This document shows positions 17,126 through 25,955 of a stretch of 32,558 bases of DNA, one piece after another. Position 1 is the first letter of the stretch; each line of letters begins with the position of its first letter. The DNA is taken from assembly GCA_021298995.1 (NCBI GenBank), contig JAJTGB010000002.1, positions 1 to 32,558 on the forward strand, written 5' to 3'. The position numbers were made by a program, and so were the translations under genes. The notes under the pieces were generated by a model. The model was not told where the DNA came from. It ran no database searches and saw only the letters and a list, made by a program, of their open reading frames with translations. This DNA is from Comamonadaceae bacterium. GTDB lineage: Bacteria > Pseudomonadota > Gammaproteobacteria > Burkholderiales > Burkholderiaceae_C.

Positions 17126-18778
17126 ATGACACAGAATTTCAACAGCGACGTTTTGGTCGTTGGCGCTGGCCCCGTTGGCTTGACCTTGGCCATGGATTTG
17201 GCTCAAAGAGGCGTGAAAGTACTGGTTGTGGAGGTGAGAAAATTTGCAGAGCCGCCCAATGTGAAGTGCAATCATGTGTCGGCTCGAAGCATGGAACACT
17301 TTCGGCGCTTGGGTGTTGCACCTACATTGCGCAATGCAGGCCTCCCTGCAAACTATCCCAATGACGTGGTTTTTAGAACGTCGATGACGGGCATTGAACT
17401 CACTCGAATACCCATTCCGTGCCGTGAAAACAGATACACCGAAACAGGCGGCCCCGACACCGATTGGGACACACCCGAGCCGCCACATCGCATCAACCAA
17501 ATATATTTGGAACCTTTGCTGTTAAAGCATGCTGTAGCGCAAGAGGGTGTGACGCTTCTCAATCGCACCCAGGTCACAGATTTTGTTCAGGATGACCACG
17601 GCGTCAATGTCACACTTCTCAACCTTGACACGCAAGAGACTCAACTGGTGCGCGTGAAGTATGTGGGCGGCTGCGATGGAGGAAGCTCTTTTGTGCGCAA
17701 AAAAATAGGCGCCAAACTGGAAGGCACCGAAGTGATTCAACGGGTGCAGTCCACCCACATTCGAGCACCCCAATTGGCCAGCATGTTGCCCGGCAAACCA
17801 GCTTGGTGCTATTACTCTGTGAACACGCGCAGGTGCGGTACTGTGTTTGCCATTGACGGCCAAGAAACTTGGCTTGTGCACAACCACCTGCACCCCGACG
17901 AACCAGAATTTGACTCGGTCGACCGAGATCAATCCATTCGCAACATCTTGGGTGTCAACTCGGATTTCAAATATGAAATTATCACCAAGGAAGATTGGGT
18001 GGGCAGACGCTTGCTGTCCAATCGTTTTCGCGATGGACGCATCTTTTTAGCCGGCGATGCAGCGCATCTTTGGGTACCCTACGCAGGCTACGGCATGAAT
18101 GCCGGCATTGCCGATGCCACCAACTTGGCTTGGCTGTTGGGTGCTGCGGTGAATGGCTGGGCGCACCCCGATATTTTGAATGCGTACGAAGCTGAGCGAC
18201 ACCCCATCACCGAGCAAGTGTCGCATTTCGTCATGAACCATGCGCAAAAGATGATCAAAGCCCGGCGTGCTGTGCCGCACAACATCGAAGCAGCCGACGC
18301 CGAGGGTGAGGCAGCAAGGCAACTGATTGGCACAGAGGCCTACGATTTGAACGTGCAACAATTTTGCTGCGAAGGTTTGAACTTTGGATACTTCTACGAG
18401 AAGTCGCCCATCATTTCGCACGAGTCAGAAGCGGCGCCCGCTTACAGCATGGGATCCTTCACACCCTCTACGCTTCCTGGCTGCAGAGCGCCCCATTTTT
18501 GGCTCAATGACGGCACATCACTTTATGACTTGCTGGGCAATGGCTATAGCCTGCTTCGATTTGATCAGGGCATTGATGTGAAAGAGCTGCTGCAAAAATC
18601 AGCCGCTCACAACATCCCGCTGAATGTCATTGATCTGCACGATCAAAGTCAGCGGTCTGCCGCATACCAACACGCATTGGTGTTGTGCAGAACCGATCAG
18701 CACGTGGTTTGGCGCGGCAATGAGTTGCCGCAGTCCATACCGCAGTTTGTATCGTTTCTTCAGGGTATGGCTGCTTAA
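17126..18778 (+). CDS. FAD-dependent aromatic hydroxylase (TfdB/MhpA-like), paralogue
   Basis: A 550-residue class A flavoprotein monooxygenase with GAGPVG at 13-18, PPHRINQ near residue 120 and FLAGDAAHLWVPYAGYGMNA as the second FAD motif. The C-terminal thioredoxin-like tail contains ALVLCRTDQHVVWRG. It is strongly similar to the enzyme at 9305-10975 along its whole length, so the two probably arose by duplication or act on related rings. The ATG at 17126 is chosen because the FAD fold begins directly after it; a GTG start further upstream would run into the Bug gene. It converges with hemA, 24 bases away. The substrate is unknown. Confidence 0.88.
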   Translation: MTQNFNSDVLVVGAGPVGLTLAMDLAQRGVKVLVVEVRKFAEPPNVKCNHVSARSMEHFRRLGVAPTLRNAGLPANYPNDVVFRTSMTGIELTRIPIPCRENRYTETGGPDTDWDTPEPPHRINQIYLEPLLLKHAVAQEGVTLLNRTQVTDFVQDDHGVNVTLLNLDTQETQLVRVKYVGGCDGGSSFVRKKIGAKLEGTEVIQRVQSTHIRAPQLASMLPGKPAWCYYSVNTRRCGTVFAIDGQETWLVHNHLHPDEPEFDSVDRDQSIRNILGVNSDFKYEIITKEDWVGRRLLSNRFRDGRIFLAGDAAHLWVPYAGYGMNAGIADATNLAWLLGAAVNGWAHPDILNAYEAERHPITEQVSHFVMNHAQKMIKARRAVPHNIEAADAEGEAARQLIGTEAYDLNVQQFCCEGLNFGYFYEKSPIISHESEAAPAYSMGSFTPSTLPGCRAPHFWLNDGTSLYDLLGNGYSLLRFDQGIDVKELLQKSAAHNIPLNVIDLHDQSQRSAAYQHALVLCRTDQHVVWRGNELPQSIPQFVSFLQGMAA

Positions 18779-18794
18779 AAGCCAGCGCAGTTTT

Positions 18795-18839
18795 GTGCGA
18801 GGCTAGGGCCTCAAAAACATTTGTTTGACAGCCTCGCAC
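18795..18839. other. Inverted repeat at the hydroxylase/hemA convergent junction
   Basis: GTGCGAGGCT (18795-18804) and AGCCTCGCAC (18830-18839) are perfect 10-base arms around a 25-base loop. The dyad covers the last codons and stop of hemA. It could form a transcript-end structure for either gene, but neither side has the T run of a standard intrinsic terminator. Confidence 0.35.
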
Positions 18840-20056
18840 GCCTTGACCCTTTGCGGCTCGTCTGAGTGGTTCAATTCACGCAAGGGGCCATTCAGCATTT
18901 TCTTCATCATGCCCATTGAAAGCGACTCTAAAACGCTTTCAATGTTTTGGCCTTTGTCGAGCAGTTTGCGAGCACGCAACACCTCCGCTTGACGCCATGC
19001 GTCAGCTTGAAAATTCAACTCTTGAATGAGCGGCACTTGGTTGCGGTGCGCCAACCAAGTCATGAATTTCTGCACGCCATCGTCAATGATCACTTCTGCA
19101 TTGACCACGGCTGCTTGTCTGTGCACCTGCCCACTGTTGATCACTTCTGTGAGGTCGTCTACGGTGTAGAGGTAAACGTCGCGAAGGTCTTTGACCTCTG
19201 GCTCAATGTCCCGCGGTACCGCCAAATCGACCATGAAAACAGGCTTGCTTTTTCGCTTGCGCAATGCACTTTTAACGGCCCCCAGTCCAATCAAGGGCAA
19301 GGTACTGGCTGTGCAACTGATGACAATGTCAAATTCGTGCAAACGCTTGGGCAGGTCGACCAATGAAAGCGCTTGGCCGCCATGGGCTTGCGCCAAGGCG
19401 CTCGCCCTGTCGGCAGATCGATTGGCAATGGTGATCGATTTGGGCGACTTGGCTGCAAAGTGCGCAACGCACAACTCAATCATTTCGCCTGCGCCCACAA
19501 ACAAGATATTGGTTTCTTTGAGGTTCTCAAAAATACGCCCCGCCAAGCGAACTGCGGCAGCAGCCATGCTGATGGAATGCGCCCCAATTTCTGTCGTGCT
19601 TCTGACCTCTTTGGCCACCGCAAAGGACCGCTGGAACAATTGATTGAGCGTGGTGCCCAAGGCGCCCGAGTCGCTGGCCATTCGCACCGCTTCTTTCAAT
19701 TGCCCCAAAATTTGAGACTCGCCCAAGACCATAGAGTCGAGGCCACTGGCCACGCGAAACGCGTGCCGTGCTGAGGCATCGCCTTCAAAGCGATAGGTGT
19801 GTGAGGCCAAGACATTGACTTGCGTATTGCCTGCATCGGCCAACCACTTCAAAGTTTGCGGAATTTGAACTTCGTCGCCTGCACAGTAAATTTCTGTTCG
19901 ATTGCAAGTGGACAAAATGGCCACTTCTTTGTGGGTGGCAAAGCTTTGCCTCAAACCTTTGAGGGACTGATCTAATTTTTCTGACGCAAACGCAAAGCGT
20001 TCACGCAAATCAATGGGGGCGGTTTTGTGATTCAGCCCTAAGGTCCAAACAGCCAT
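18803..20056 (-). CDS. hemA: Glutamyl-tRNA reductase
   Basis: A 417-residue, full-length glutamyl-tRNA reductase, the first committed enzyme of the C5 route to 5-aminolevulinate and thus to haem and bacteriochlorophyll. The catalytic cysteine is Cys51 in LSTCNRTEIY. The signature HAFRVASGLDSMVLGESQILGQ region, the NADPH-binding domain (LFVGAGEMIEL) and the C-terminal dimerisation helices are all present. The ATG follows directly on the dxs stop (TAAATG), so it is translated with dxs. Its location beside bch genes suggests it feeds pigment synthesis. Any second hemA elsewhere in the genome would be outside this window. Confidence 0.96.
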   Translation of the reverse strand: MAVWTLGLNHKTAPIDLRERFAFASEKLDQSLKGLRQSFATHKEVAILSTCNRTEIYCAGDEVQIPQTLKWLADAGNTQVNVLASHTYRFEGDASARHAFRVASGLDSMVLGESQILGQLKEAVRMASDSGALGTTLNQLFQRSFAVAKEVRSTTEIGAHSISMAAAAVRLAGRIFENLKETNILFVGAGEMIELCVAHFAAKSPKSITIANRSADRASALAQAHGGQALSLVDLPKRLHEFDIVISCTASTLPLIGLGAVKSALRKRKSKPVFMVDLAVPRDIEPEVKDLRDVYLYTVDDLTEVINSGQVHRQAAVVNAEVIIDDGVQKFMTWLAHRNQVPLIQELNFQADAWRQAEVLRARKLLDKGQNIESVLESLSMGMMKKMLNGPLRELNHSDEPQRVKACEAVKQMFLRP

Positions 20057-21943
20057 TTAGCCCACCGCTCTCAAAACTGGGGAGGCCTTCAATTCAGGCC
20101 AGCATGCTTCTATGCGCTTTTGAATGCCTGGGGCAGTCAAGCCATATTGCTGCATCAATTTTTGGGGGTCGCCATGCTCTGTGAATTCGTCTTCAAAGCC
20201 CACCACCAACACTGGCATGACAATGCCCATGTCTTGCAAGGCCTCCATCACGGCAGCGCCTGCACCGCCTTTGCGAGTAGCGTCTTCCAGAGTCACTATC
20301 CGTTCGTGTGACAGCGCAATTTGCTTCAATGTTTCAACATCCAGGGGCTTGGCCCAACGCATGTTCACCACTGTGGCGTTGAGGGTCTCTGCTACTTTGA
20401 GCGCCTCGTAGAGCAAGGGTCCAAAAGCCAGCAGGGCTGTGCCTTGGCCTTCGCGTCTCACCTCTGCTTTGCCAAAAGGCAAGGCCTGTAAATCGGTGCC
20501 AATTTTTGCACCCACCCCCGCACCCCTGGGGTACCGAACCGTGACAGCATGGTCTTGCTCATAGGCCGTTGTGAGCAATTGACGGCACTCAGCCTCGTCG
20601 GCAGGACAAGCAATGCTCATGTTGGGAATGCAGCGCGTGAAAGCAATGTCGTACATGCCAGCATGTGTCGGGCCGTCGGCGCCCACAATGCCAGCACGAT
20701 CAAGAGCAAACACCACGGGTAAGTTTTGCAGGGCCACATCGTGAATCAATTGGTCGTAGGCGCGCTGCAAAAAAGTTGAATAAATGGCCACCACTGGCTT
20801 CAAACCTTCGCATGCCATGCCCGCCGCAAAAGTGACGGCGTGTTGCTCGGCAATGCCCACATCGTGATAGCGATGGGGATACTGTTGACTGAAGCTGACC
20901 ATGCCAGAGCCTTCGCGCATGGCTGGTGTGATACCTACCAAGCGCTCATCTTTGGCAGCCATGTCGCACAGCCATTGACCAAATACTTGTGTGAATGTGG
21001 GCTTGGCGGGAACGGACGGAGCAGCGCTCACAAGGCCTACAGCGGGGTCGAATTTGCTGGGGCCGTGATAGGCCACAGGGTCGGCTTCCGCCTTGGCATA
21101 CCCTTTGCCTTTTCGCGTGACCACGTGTAAAAACTGCGGGCCGGGTTGGTTGTACAAACTTTGCAGCGTGTCAACCAAGTCATCCAAATTGTGACCATCT
21201 ACAGGGCCTGTGTATTCAAAGCCCAAGTTTTCAAACATCGTTTGGGGTTGAATAAAGCTTTGCGTTTGCTGCTCAATCATTTGCGCCAAGGCATACAGCG
21301 GCGGCGCATTTTTGAGGACTTGCTTGCCAATTTTCTTGGCGTCGGCATAAAACCGGCCGCTCATCAGTTCATGCAAGTAGTGGTTCAGGGCGCCCACAGG
21401 CGGGCTGATCGACATGTCGTTGTCATTCAAAATGACCAGCAAATTGCAATCGCTCGCGCCAGCGTTGTTCAAGGCCTCGTAAGCCATGCCTGCGGTGAGT
21501 GCGCCATCGCCAATGATGGCCACGGCTTTGCGTTGGCTGCCCATTTGTTTGGCCGCCATGGCCATGCCAAATGCAGCAGAAATGCTGGTAGACGAGTGCG
21601 CGGTGCCAAAGGCGTCGTAAACACTTTCTTCGCGGCGTGGAAATCCGCTCAAGCCACCCAATTGGCGCATGCTGGCCATTTGGTCGTTGCGTCCCGTCAA
21701 CATTTTGTGGGGATAGGTTTGATGGCCGACATCCCAGACCAATCGATCTTCTGGCGTGTTAAAAACATAATGCAGGGCGATGGTGAGCTCAACCGTTCCC
21801 AGGTTGGAGCTAAAGTGGCCTCCCGTTTGAGAAACCGACTGAATCAAACGCTCGCGCAACTCTGTGGCCAAAGGCGTCAAGTTGTCACGCGACAATTTTC
21901 TGAGCTGAGCTGGGGACTGAATCCAATCAAGCAGGGCATCCAT
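20057..21943 (-). CDS. dxs: 1-deoxy-D-xylulose-5-phosphate synthase
   Basis: A 628-residue ThDP enzyme condensing pyruvate and glyceraldehyde-3-phosphate, the first step of the MEP pathway supplying isoprenoids for carotenoids and the bacteriochlorophyll tail. Visible motifs include [19 protein letters not shown] near the N-terminus, [13 protein letters not shown], the ThDP motif [18 protein letters not shown], and the transketolase pyrimidine-domain block ([15 protein letters not shown]). The start is ATG 21943 ([11 protein letters not shown]), with AAGG six bases upstream; ATG 21946 is equally possible by sequence. The longer frame to 22003 adds residues with no family match and runs over the operator region. 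It is divergent from bchI and couples to hemA downstream. Confidence 0.95.
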   Translation of the reverse strand: MDALLDWIQSPAQLRKLSRDNLTPLATELRERLIQSVSQTGGHFSSNLGTVELTIALHYVFNTPEDRLVWDVGHQTYPHKMLTGRNDQMASMRQLGGLSGFPRREESVYDAFGTAHSSTSISAAFGMAMAAKQMGSQRKAVAIIGDGALTAGMAYEALNNAGASDCNLLVILNDNDMSISPPVGALNHYLHELMSGRFYADAKKIGKQVLKNAPPLYALAQMIEQQTQSFIQPQTMFENLGFEYTGPVDGHNLDDLVDTLQSLYNQPGPQFLHVVTRKGKGYAKAEADPVAYHGPSKFDPAVGLVSAAPSVPAKPTFTQVFGQWLCDMAAKDERLVGITPAMREGSGMVSFSQQYPHRYHDVGIAEQHAVTFAAGMACEGLKPVVAIYSTFLQRAYDQLIHDVALQNLPVVFALDRAGIVGADGPTHAGMYDIAFTRCIPNMSIACPADEAECRQLLTTAYEQDHAVTVRYPRGAGVGAKIGTDLQALPFGKAEVRREGQGTALLAFGPLLYEALKVAETLNATVVNMRWAKPLDVETLKQIALSHERIVTLEDATRKGGAGAAVMEALQDMGIVMPVLVVGFEDEFTEHGDPQKLMQQYGLTAPGIQKRIEACWPELKASPVLRAVG

Positions 21944-21997
21944 CATTTGCCTTAAATTCTGTTCAACGGATCCATAATTTAACTGGATTTGACAAAA

Positions 21998-22015
21998 TGT
22001 CAATTTAAATTGACA
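21998..22015. promoter_or_regulatory. PpsR/CrtJ-type operator between dxs and bchI
   Basis: TGTCAATTTAAATTGACA is a perfect 18-base palindrome fitting TGT-N12-ACA, the recognition sequence of the aerobic photosynthesis repressor PpsR/CrtJ. It sits midway between divergent dxs and bchI. Its left arm read on the minus strand gives TTGACA, a possible -35 for dxs, with TAAATT (21981-21976) 16 bases further on. An overlapping second dyad, TTGACAAAATGTCAA, lies at 21989-22003. Confidence 0.75.
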
Positions 22016-22034
22016 CTTTATCTAATTTTTTGAG

Positions 22035-22064
22035 TTGACACTTTACCGGTGAGCTTGTTTTAAC
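22035..22064 (+). promoter_or_regulatory. Candidate bchI promoter
   Basis: A perfect -35 hexamer TTGACA (22035-22040) is followed after 17-18 bases by an A/T-rich -10 candidate (TTTTAA or TTTAAC, 22058-22064), about 17 bases before the bchI ATG. The -10 is poor, as expected for a regulated promoter. The 11-base string TTGACACTTTA occurs here and again 25 bases upstream at 22010-22020. Confidence 0.4.
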
Positions 22065-22080
22065 TTCGATTGTGATTCAC

Positions 22081-23115
22081 ATGCCCTTGACCTTTCCCTT
22101 CTCAGCCATTGTTGGCCAAGACGACATGAAAATGGCCATCATGCTGACTGCCATCGACCCCCACATCGGGGGCGTTTTGGTCTTCGGAGATCGTGGCACT
22201 GGCAAATCAACTGCCGTGCGAGCCTTGGCAGCCTTGTTGCCCAAAATGCGGGCCGTGGTGGGCTGCCCTTATGGCTGCGACCCTGAAAATGCCAAATGCC
22301 CAGACTGCTTGGCAAAGGCTGGCGCCAAAAAGAGTCATTTGATCTCGGTGCCGGTGGTTGACCTGCCTTTGGGTGCCACCGAAGACCGCGTGGTGGGCGC
22401 CCTCGATTTGGAGCGCGCCCTGTCCCAAGGCGTGAAAGCCTTTGAGCCAGGCCTGTTGGCGCGGGCCAATAGGGGTTATTTGTACATCGATGAGGTGAAT
22501 TTGCTGGAAGACCATTTGGTCGACCTGCTGATTGATGTGGCGGCCTCAGGCGAAAACGTGGTGGAACGGGAAGGCCTGAGCGTCAGGCACCCAGCGCGCT
22601 TCGTGCTCATTGGCAGCGGCAACCCTGAAGAGGGTGAGTTGAGGCCTCAATTGCTGGACCGTTTTGGCTTGTCCGTAGAAGTCAAAACACCCGATACGCT
22701 GGCTCAGCGGGTGGAAGTGGTGAAGCGCCGCGATGCCTTCGAGCAAAGCCCTCAAGCCTTTACAGATCAATGGAAAAAAGAAGACGACCGCGTTAGGCGC
22801 AGCATCATCAATGCTCGCAAACGATTGGCAGATGTGGAGATTCCCGATGAAGCCCGAGAGTTTGCTGCGCAACTCTGCATGAGCTTGGGCACCGATGGCT
22901 TGCGCGGCGACCTCACCTTGGTTCGTGCAGCGCGAGCCGAGGCTGCTTTGCAGGGCGCACGCCAAGTCGATCAAAAGCACCTGATCAGGGTGGCACCCTC
23001 TGCGCTACGTCATCGCCTTCGCCGCAACCCGCTTGATGATTCAGGCTCTTCAACGCGCGTGGAGAGAGCGCTTGCAGAACTGACCGCACCTCAGCCTGGA
23101 GCCCATCAGGCCTAG
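22081..23115 (+). CDS. bchI: Magnesium chelatase ATPase subunit I
   Basis: A 344-residue AAA+ ATPase that drives Mg2+ insertion into protoporphyrin IX together with BchD and BchH. Walker A is GDRGTGKST (residues 36-44) and Walker B YIDEVNLLEDH (135-145). The typical cysteine-containing insert GCPYGCDPENAKCPDC (61-76) is present, and GSGNPEEGELRPQLLDRFGL (178-197) carries sensor 1 and the arginine-finger region. The ATG at 22081 matches the usual BchI start (PFSAIVGQ). A GTG three codons upstream is less likely, and no strong ribosome binding site is visible for either. It heads the bchI-bchD-bchO run and faces dxs across a 137-base regulatory region. BchH is not in this window. Confidence 0.97.
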   Translation: MPLTFPFSAIVGQDDMKMAIMLTAIDPHIGGVLVFGDRGTGKSTAVRALAALLPKMRAVVGCPYGCDPENAKCPDCLAKAGAKKSHLISVPVVDLPLGATEDRVVGALDLERALSQGVKAFEPGLLARANRGYLYIDEVNLLEDHLVDLLIDVAASGENVVEREGLSVRHPARFVLIGSGNPEEGELRPQLLDRFGLSVEVKTPDTLAQRVEVVKRRDAFEQSPQAFTDQWKKEDDRVRRSIINARKRLADVEIPDEAREFAAQLCMSLGTDGLRGDLTLVRAARAEAALQGARQVDQKHLIRVAPSALRHRLRRNPLDDSGSSTRVERALAELTAPQPGAHQA

Positions 23116-23138
23116 GCAGAAAAAGGCACCCACAACCC

Positions 23139-24962
23139 ATGCAAGGCGACGCCGCAACCATTGCCGCACTTTTTGCAGTCGACCCTGTGGGTCTCGGCGG
23201 TGTGGCACTTCGTTCGCCTGCCTGCGATCAGCGCAACCAGTGGCTTGCACTTTTAAAAAATCTTTTGCCCGCAGAGACACCCCTACGGCGTGTGCCTCTC
23301 AACATCAATGACACGGCCTTGTTGGGCGGACTAGACCTGGGCGCAACGCTGCAAGCGGGTAAGCCAATAGCCCTTCAAGGTTTGTTGTCGCAAGCTGATG
23401 GTGGCGTGTTGATCTTGGCCATGGCAGAGCGCATGAGCTTGTCTGCAGCAGCGCGATTTGGCAGCGTGCTCGACACGGGCTTGGTGGCTTTGCAACGCGA
23501 TGGTTTAGACACCTCGGTGAAGGCCAGGCTGGGCTTGGTCGCCTTGGATGAAGGCGCCAGCGACGACGAGCAAATGCCTTCTGCACTGGCTGATCGACTG
23601 GCCTTTCGCTTGCGCATGGGCGCCCAAGACGAGGACGAAGAAGGACCCGACTGGAGTGCCGAAGAAGTGCTGAATGCTCGACAAAGTTTGCCGCAGGTGA
23701 CCATGGATGAAGAAGCTGTCAAAGCCCTTTGTGCCGCTGCGTTGGCGTTGGGCATTGACTCTCTCAGAGCCAGTGTGTTTGCCGTGCGTGTGGCGCGGGC
23801 CGCCGCTGCGCTAGCGGGCAGTCCAAGCGTGGAGGAAGAACATATTGGCGTTGCGGCTCGACTGGTTCTGGCTCCTCGCGCCACTCGACTGCCACCGCCA
23901 ACGCCCCAAGAAGATCAGACTGAAGACACTCCTGAAGCCACTGAAAACTCTGAGAATCCACCGCCAGAACCTCAAGCGGCATCTGACAACCTAGAAACTG
24001 AAAATCAGGATCAGAACAACACAGAAGAAGACACCGAAGACGACCTCAACGAAGCGCCTAGCCTGCCCGATAATTTGGCCGAGTTGGTGCTCGAAGCAGC
24101 TCAAGCCGCCATTCCAGCGGGGCTCTTGGCCAGTTTGAAAATTGGCCAGTTGCAGCGCGCCAAAACACCCACCTCTGGCAGTGCGGGTGCCCTGCAAAAA
24201 AACGCCTTGCGCGGCAGGCCCGTCGGTGCACGCAAAGGCGAGCCGCGCGCAGGCCAACGCATCAATGTGCTTGAAACACTGAGGGCCGCTGCGCCTTGGC
24301 AAAAAATACGGCAAAGGCAACAGACCATTTCTGCAGACCAGAAACAGCGCATTGTGGTGCGCAAAGAAGACTTCCATGTCACGCGTTTTCGCCAATCGGG
24401 TCAGACCACCACCGTGTTTGTGGTGGACGCATCGGGTTCGTCTGCTCTCAACCGTTTGGCCGAAGCCAAGGGCGCTGTGGAGTTGTTGCTGGCCGACTGC
24501 TATGTGCGGCGCGACAGTGTGGCCGTGCTGGCATTCCGAGGGCAAACGGCCGAATTGATTCTGCCGCCAACGCGCTCTTTGGCGCGTGCCAAAAGAAGCT
24601 TGGCCAGTTTGCCCGGTGGGGGTGGCACGCCGCTGGCGCATGCCATTGACGCATCGATGCTGTTGGCCGATCAGTTGAGAAAAAAAGGCGAAACGCCCAT
24701 TGTGGTGATGCTCACAGATGGCAAAGGCAATATTGCTCGCGATGGCCGCCCAGGTCGTGCACAGGCGGCAACTGATGCTTTGGCTGCGGCTGCAGAAATG
24801 CGCTTGAAAGGCTTTAGCACCTTGCTGGTGGACACCTCCCCTCAAGCACAAGATGCCGCCAAACATTTGGCCCAAGTCATGGGTGCGCAATACCTGGCCT
24901 TGCCTTACGCTGGTGCCAATTCCTTGAACCAAGCGGTTCGCGCGGTGGCTGGCCGCGCTTGA
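23139..24962 (+). CDS. bchD: Magnesium chelatase subunit D
   Basis: A 607-residue partner of BchI. The N-terminal half is an AAA+-like domain without a working Walker A, as usual for BchD. Residues about 250-310 form the Pro/Glu/Asp-rich acidic linker. The C-terminal integrin-type (VWA) domain carries a MIDAS set: DASGSS near residue 430, GGGGTPLA and TDGKGN. BchD bridges BchI and BchH in the chelatase complex. It begins 23 bases after the bchI stop. The annotated ATG is the first after that stop and gives the expected N-terminus and length. Confidence 0.95.
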   Translation: MQGDAATIAALFAVDPVGLGGVALRSPACDQRNQWLALLKNLLPAETPLRRVPLNINDTALLGGLDLGATLQAGKPIALQGLLSQADGGVLILAMAERMSLSAAARFGSVLDTGLVALQRDGLDTSVKARLGLVALDEGASDDEQMPSALADRLAFRLRMGAQDEDEEGPDWSAEEVLNARQSLPQVTMDEEAVKALCAAALALGIDSLRASVFAVRVARAAAALAGSPSVEEEHIGVAARLVLAPRATRLPPPTPQEDQTEDTPEATENSENPPPEPQAASDNLETENQDQNNTEEDTEDDLNEAPSLPDNLAELVLEAAQAAIPAGLLASLKIGQLQRAKTPTSGSAGALQKNALRGRPVGARKGEPRAGQRINVLETLRAAAPWQKIRQRQQTISADQKQRIVVRKEDFHVTRFRQSGQTTTVFVVDASGSSALNRLAEAKGAVELLLADCYVRRDSVAVLAFRGQTAELILPPTRSLARAKRSLASLPGGGGTPLAHAIDASMLLADQLRKKGETPIVVMLTDGKGNIARDGRPGRAQAATDALAAAAEMRLKGFSTLLVDTSPQAQDAAKHLAQVMGAQYLALPYAGANSLNQAVRAVAGRA

Positions 24963-24975
24963 TGCGAAACTGAAT

Positions 24976-25902
24976 GTGAGCACACGCCAAGCATTAGACT
25001 GGGACACAGAGGGGCAGCATTGGCCATTGCGTCATCTATCAAGCTTCATTGAAACACCGAGGCTTCGCTGGCATGTGCAAATGGCGCAGCACCCCAACCC
25101 TCGTGCCTCAAGCATCTTGCTGCTGCATGGCACAGGCGCATCAACCCATTCATGGCGTCACTTGCTGCCCTTGCTGAGTGACAACTACACCGTGATCGCG
25201 ATTGATTTTCCGGGCCATGGTTTTACCGCCATGCCACAGGCCAAAGATGTTGCCACTTTGTTTTCGATTTCCGGCATGGCAGCAGGCGTGGCCGAATTGA
25301 TGGCTCACCTGCAAATCAAACCCAACATGGTGGTGGGTCATTCTGCAGGTGCTGCTGTAGCCTGCATGTTGACACTCAACGGCCATTTGCAACCGCAGCG
25401 CTTGGTCTCCTTGAATGGCGCTTTGTTGCCTTTGGATGGTGTGGCGGGACAATTTTTTTCGCCCTTGGCCAAGGTCATGACCAAGGCCCCTTTTTTGCCA
25501 GAGTTGTTTGCATGGCAAGCCGCTCGCCCATCCGTTTTGCAAAAGCTTTTGGAGGGGACGGGCTCCAAACTGGATGAAGAAGGATCAAGGCTTTACAAAA
25601 CCTTGATGAGCAAGCCCTCTCACGCGCAAGCCGCGCTTTACATGATGGCGCACTGGGATTTGCACACCTTTTGGGAGCGACTTCGCACGCTTCAAGATCC
25701 TCTGACCTTGATCGTTGGCTCACAAGATTGGATTGTGCCGCCCTCTGTGGCCTACCGGGTGGCAGAGACACTTTCTCATCTGCGAACACAAGACATTGTT
25801 TCGCTGCCCAACCTGGGGCACCTGGCCCATGAAGAACAAGCCGAGTGGGTGGCCAATGTGATCTGGCCCCTTGGCGTGCCATCTAGCGCACCCGCAATTT
25901 AA
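24976..25902 (+). CDS. bchO: Mg-chelatase-associated alpha/beta hydrolase BchO
   Basis: A 308-residue alpha/beta-hydrolase of the BchO family, always found with bchI/bchD and presumed to help magnesium insertion, although its reaction is not established. It shows the oxyanion-hole HGTG (51-54), the nucleophile elbow GHSAGA with Ser123, an acid region near VGSQDWIVPPS and the catalytic histidine in NLGHLAHEE. Translation starts at GTG 24976, 13 bases after bchD; the only nearby ATG (24974) is out of frame and meets an immediate stop. No strong ribosome binding site is visible, so reinitiation after bchD is likely. Confidence 0.9.
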   Translation: MSTRQALDWDTEGQHWPLRHLSSFIETPRLRWHVQMAQHPNPRASSILLLHGTGASTHSWRHLLPLLSDNYTVIAIDFPGHGFTAMPQAKDVATLFSISGMAAGVAELMAHLQIKPNMVVGHSAGAAVACMLTLNGHLQPQRLVSLNGALLPLDGVAGQFFSPLAKVMTKAPFLPELFAWQAARPSVLQKLLEGTGSKLDEEGSRLYKTLMSKPSHAQAALYMMAHWDLHTFWERLRTLQDPLTLIVGSQDWIVPPSVAYRVAETLSHLRTQDIVSLPNLGHLAHEEQAEWVANVIWPLGVPSSAPAI

Positions 25903-25926
25903 TTCAAAAAACCTAGGCAATTACGG

Positions 25927-25955
25927 TTGACAGACACCTCTCAAGTGTCTATATT
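25927..25955 (+). promoter_or_regulatory. Sigma70-type promoter upstream of crtE
   Basis: TTGACA (25927-25932) and TATATT (25950-25955) are separated by exactly 17 bases, one of the best sigma70 matches in the window. It lies 72 bases before the crtE start and just after bchO. A dyad AGACAC-N7-GTGTCT (25932-25950) fills the spacer. The -10 is inside the PpsR-type operator that follows, which fits direct repression. Confidence 0.65.

Noticed and set aside
21146-21955. 269-codon frame on the plus strand opposite dxs
   Set aside because: It is antisense to conserved dxs coding sequence and its translation has no protein-like domain; the dxs motifs are intact throughout.
23991-25007. Long open frame (338 codons) on the minus strand opposite bchD and the start of bchO
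   Set aside because: It runs fully antisense to a well-supported gene, has no recognisable motif and is rich in residues expected from reversed codon use.
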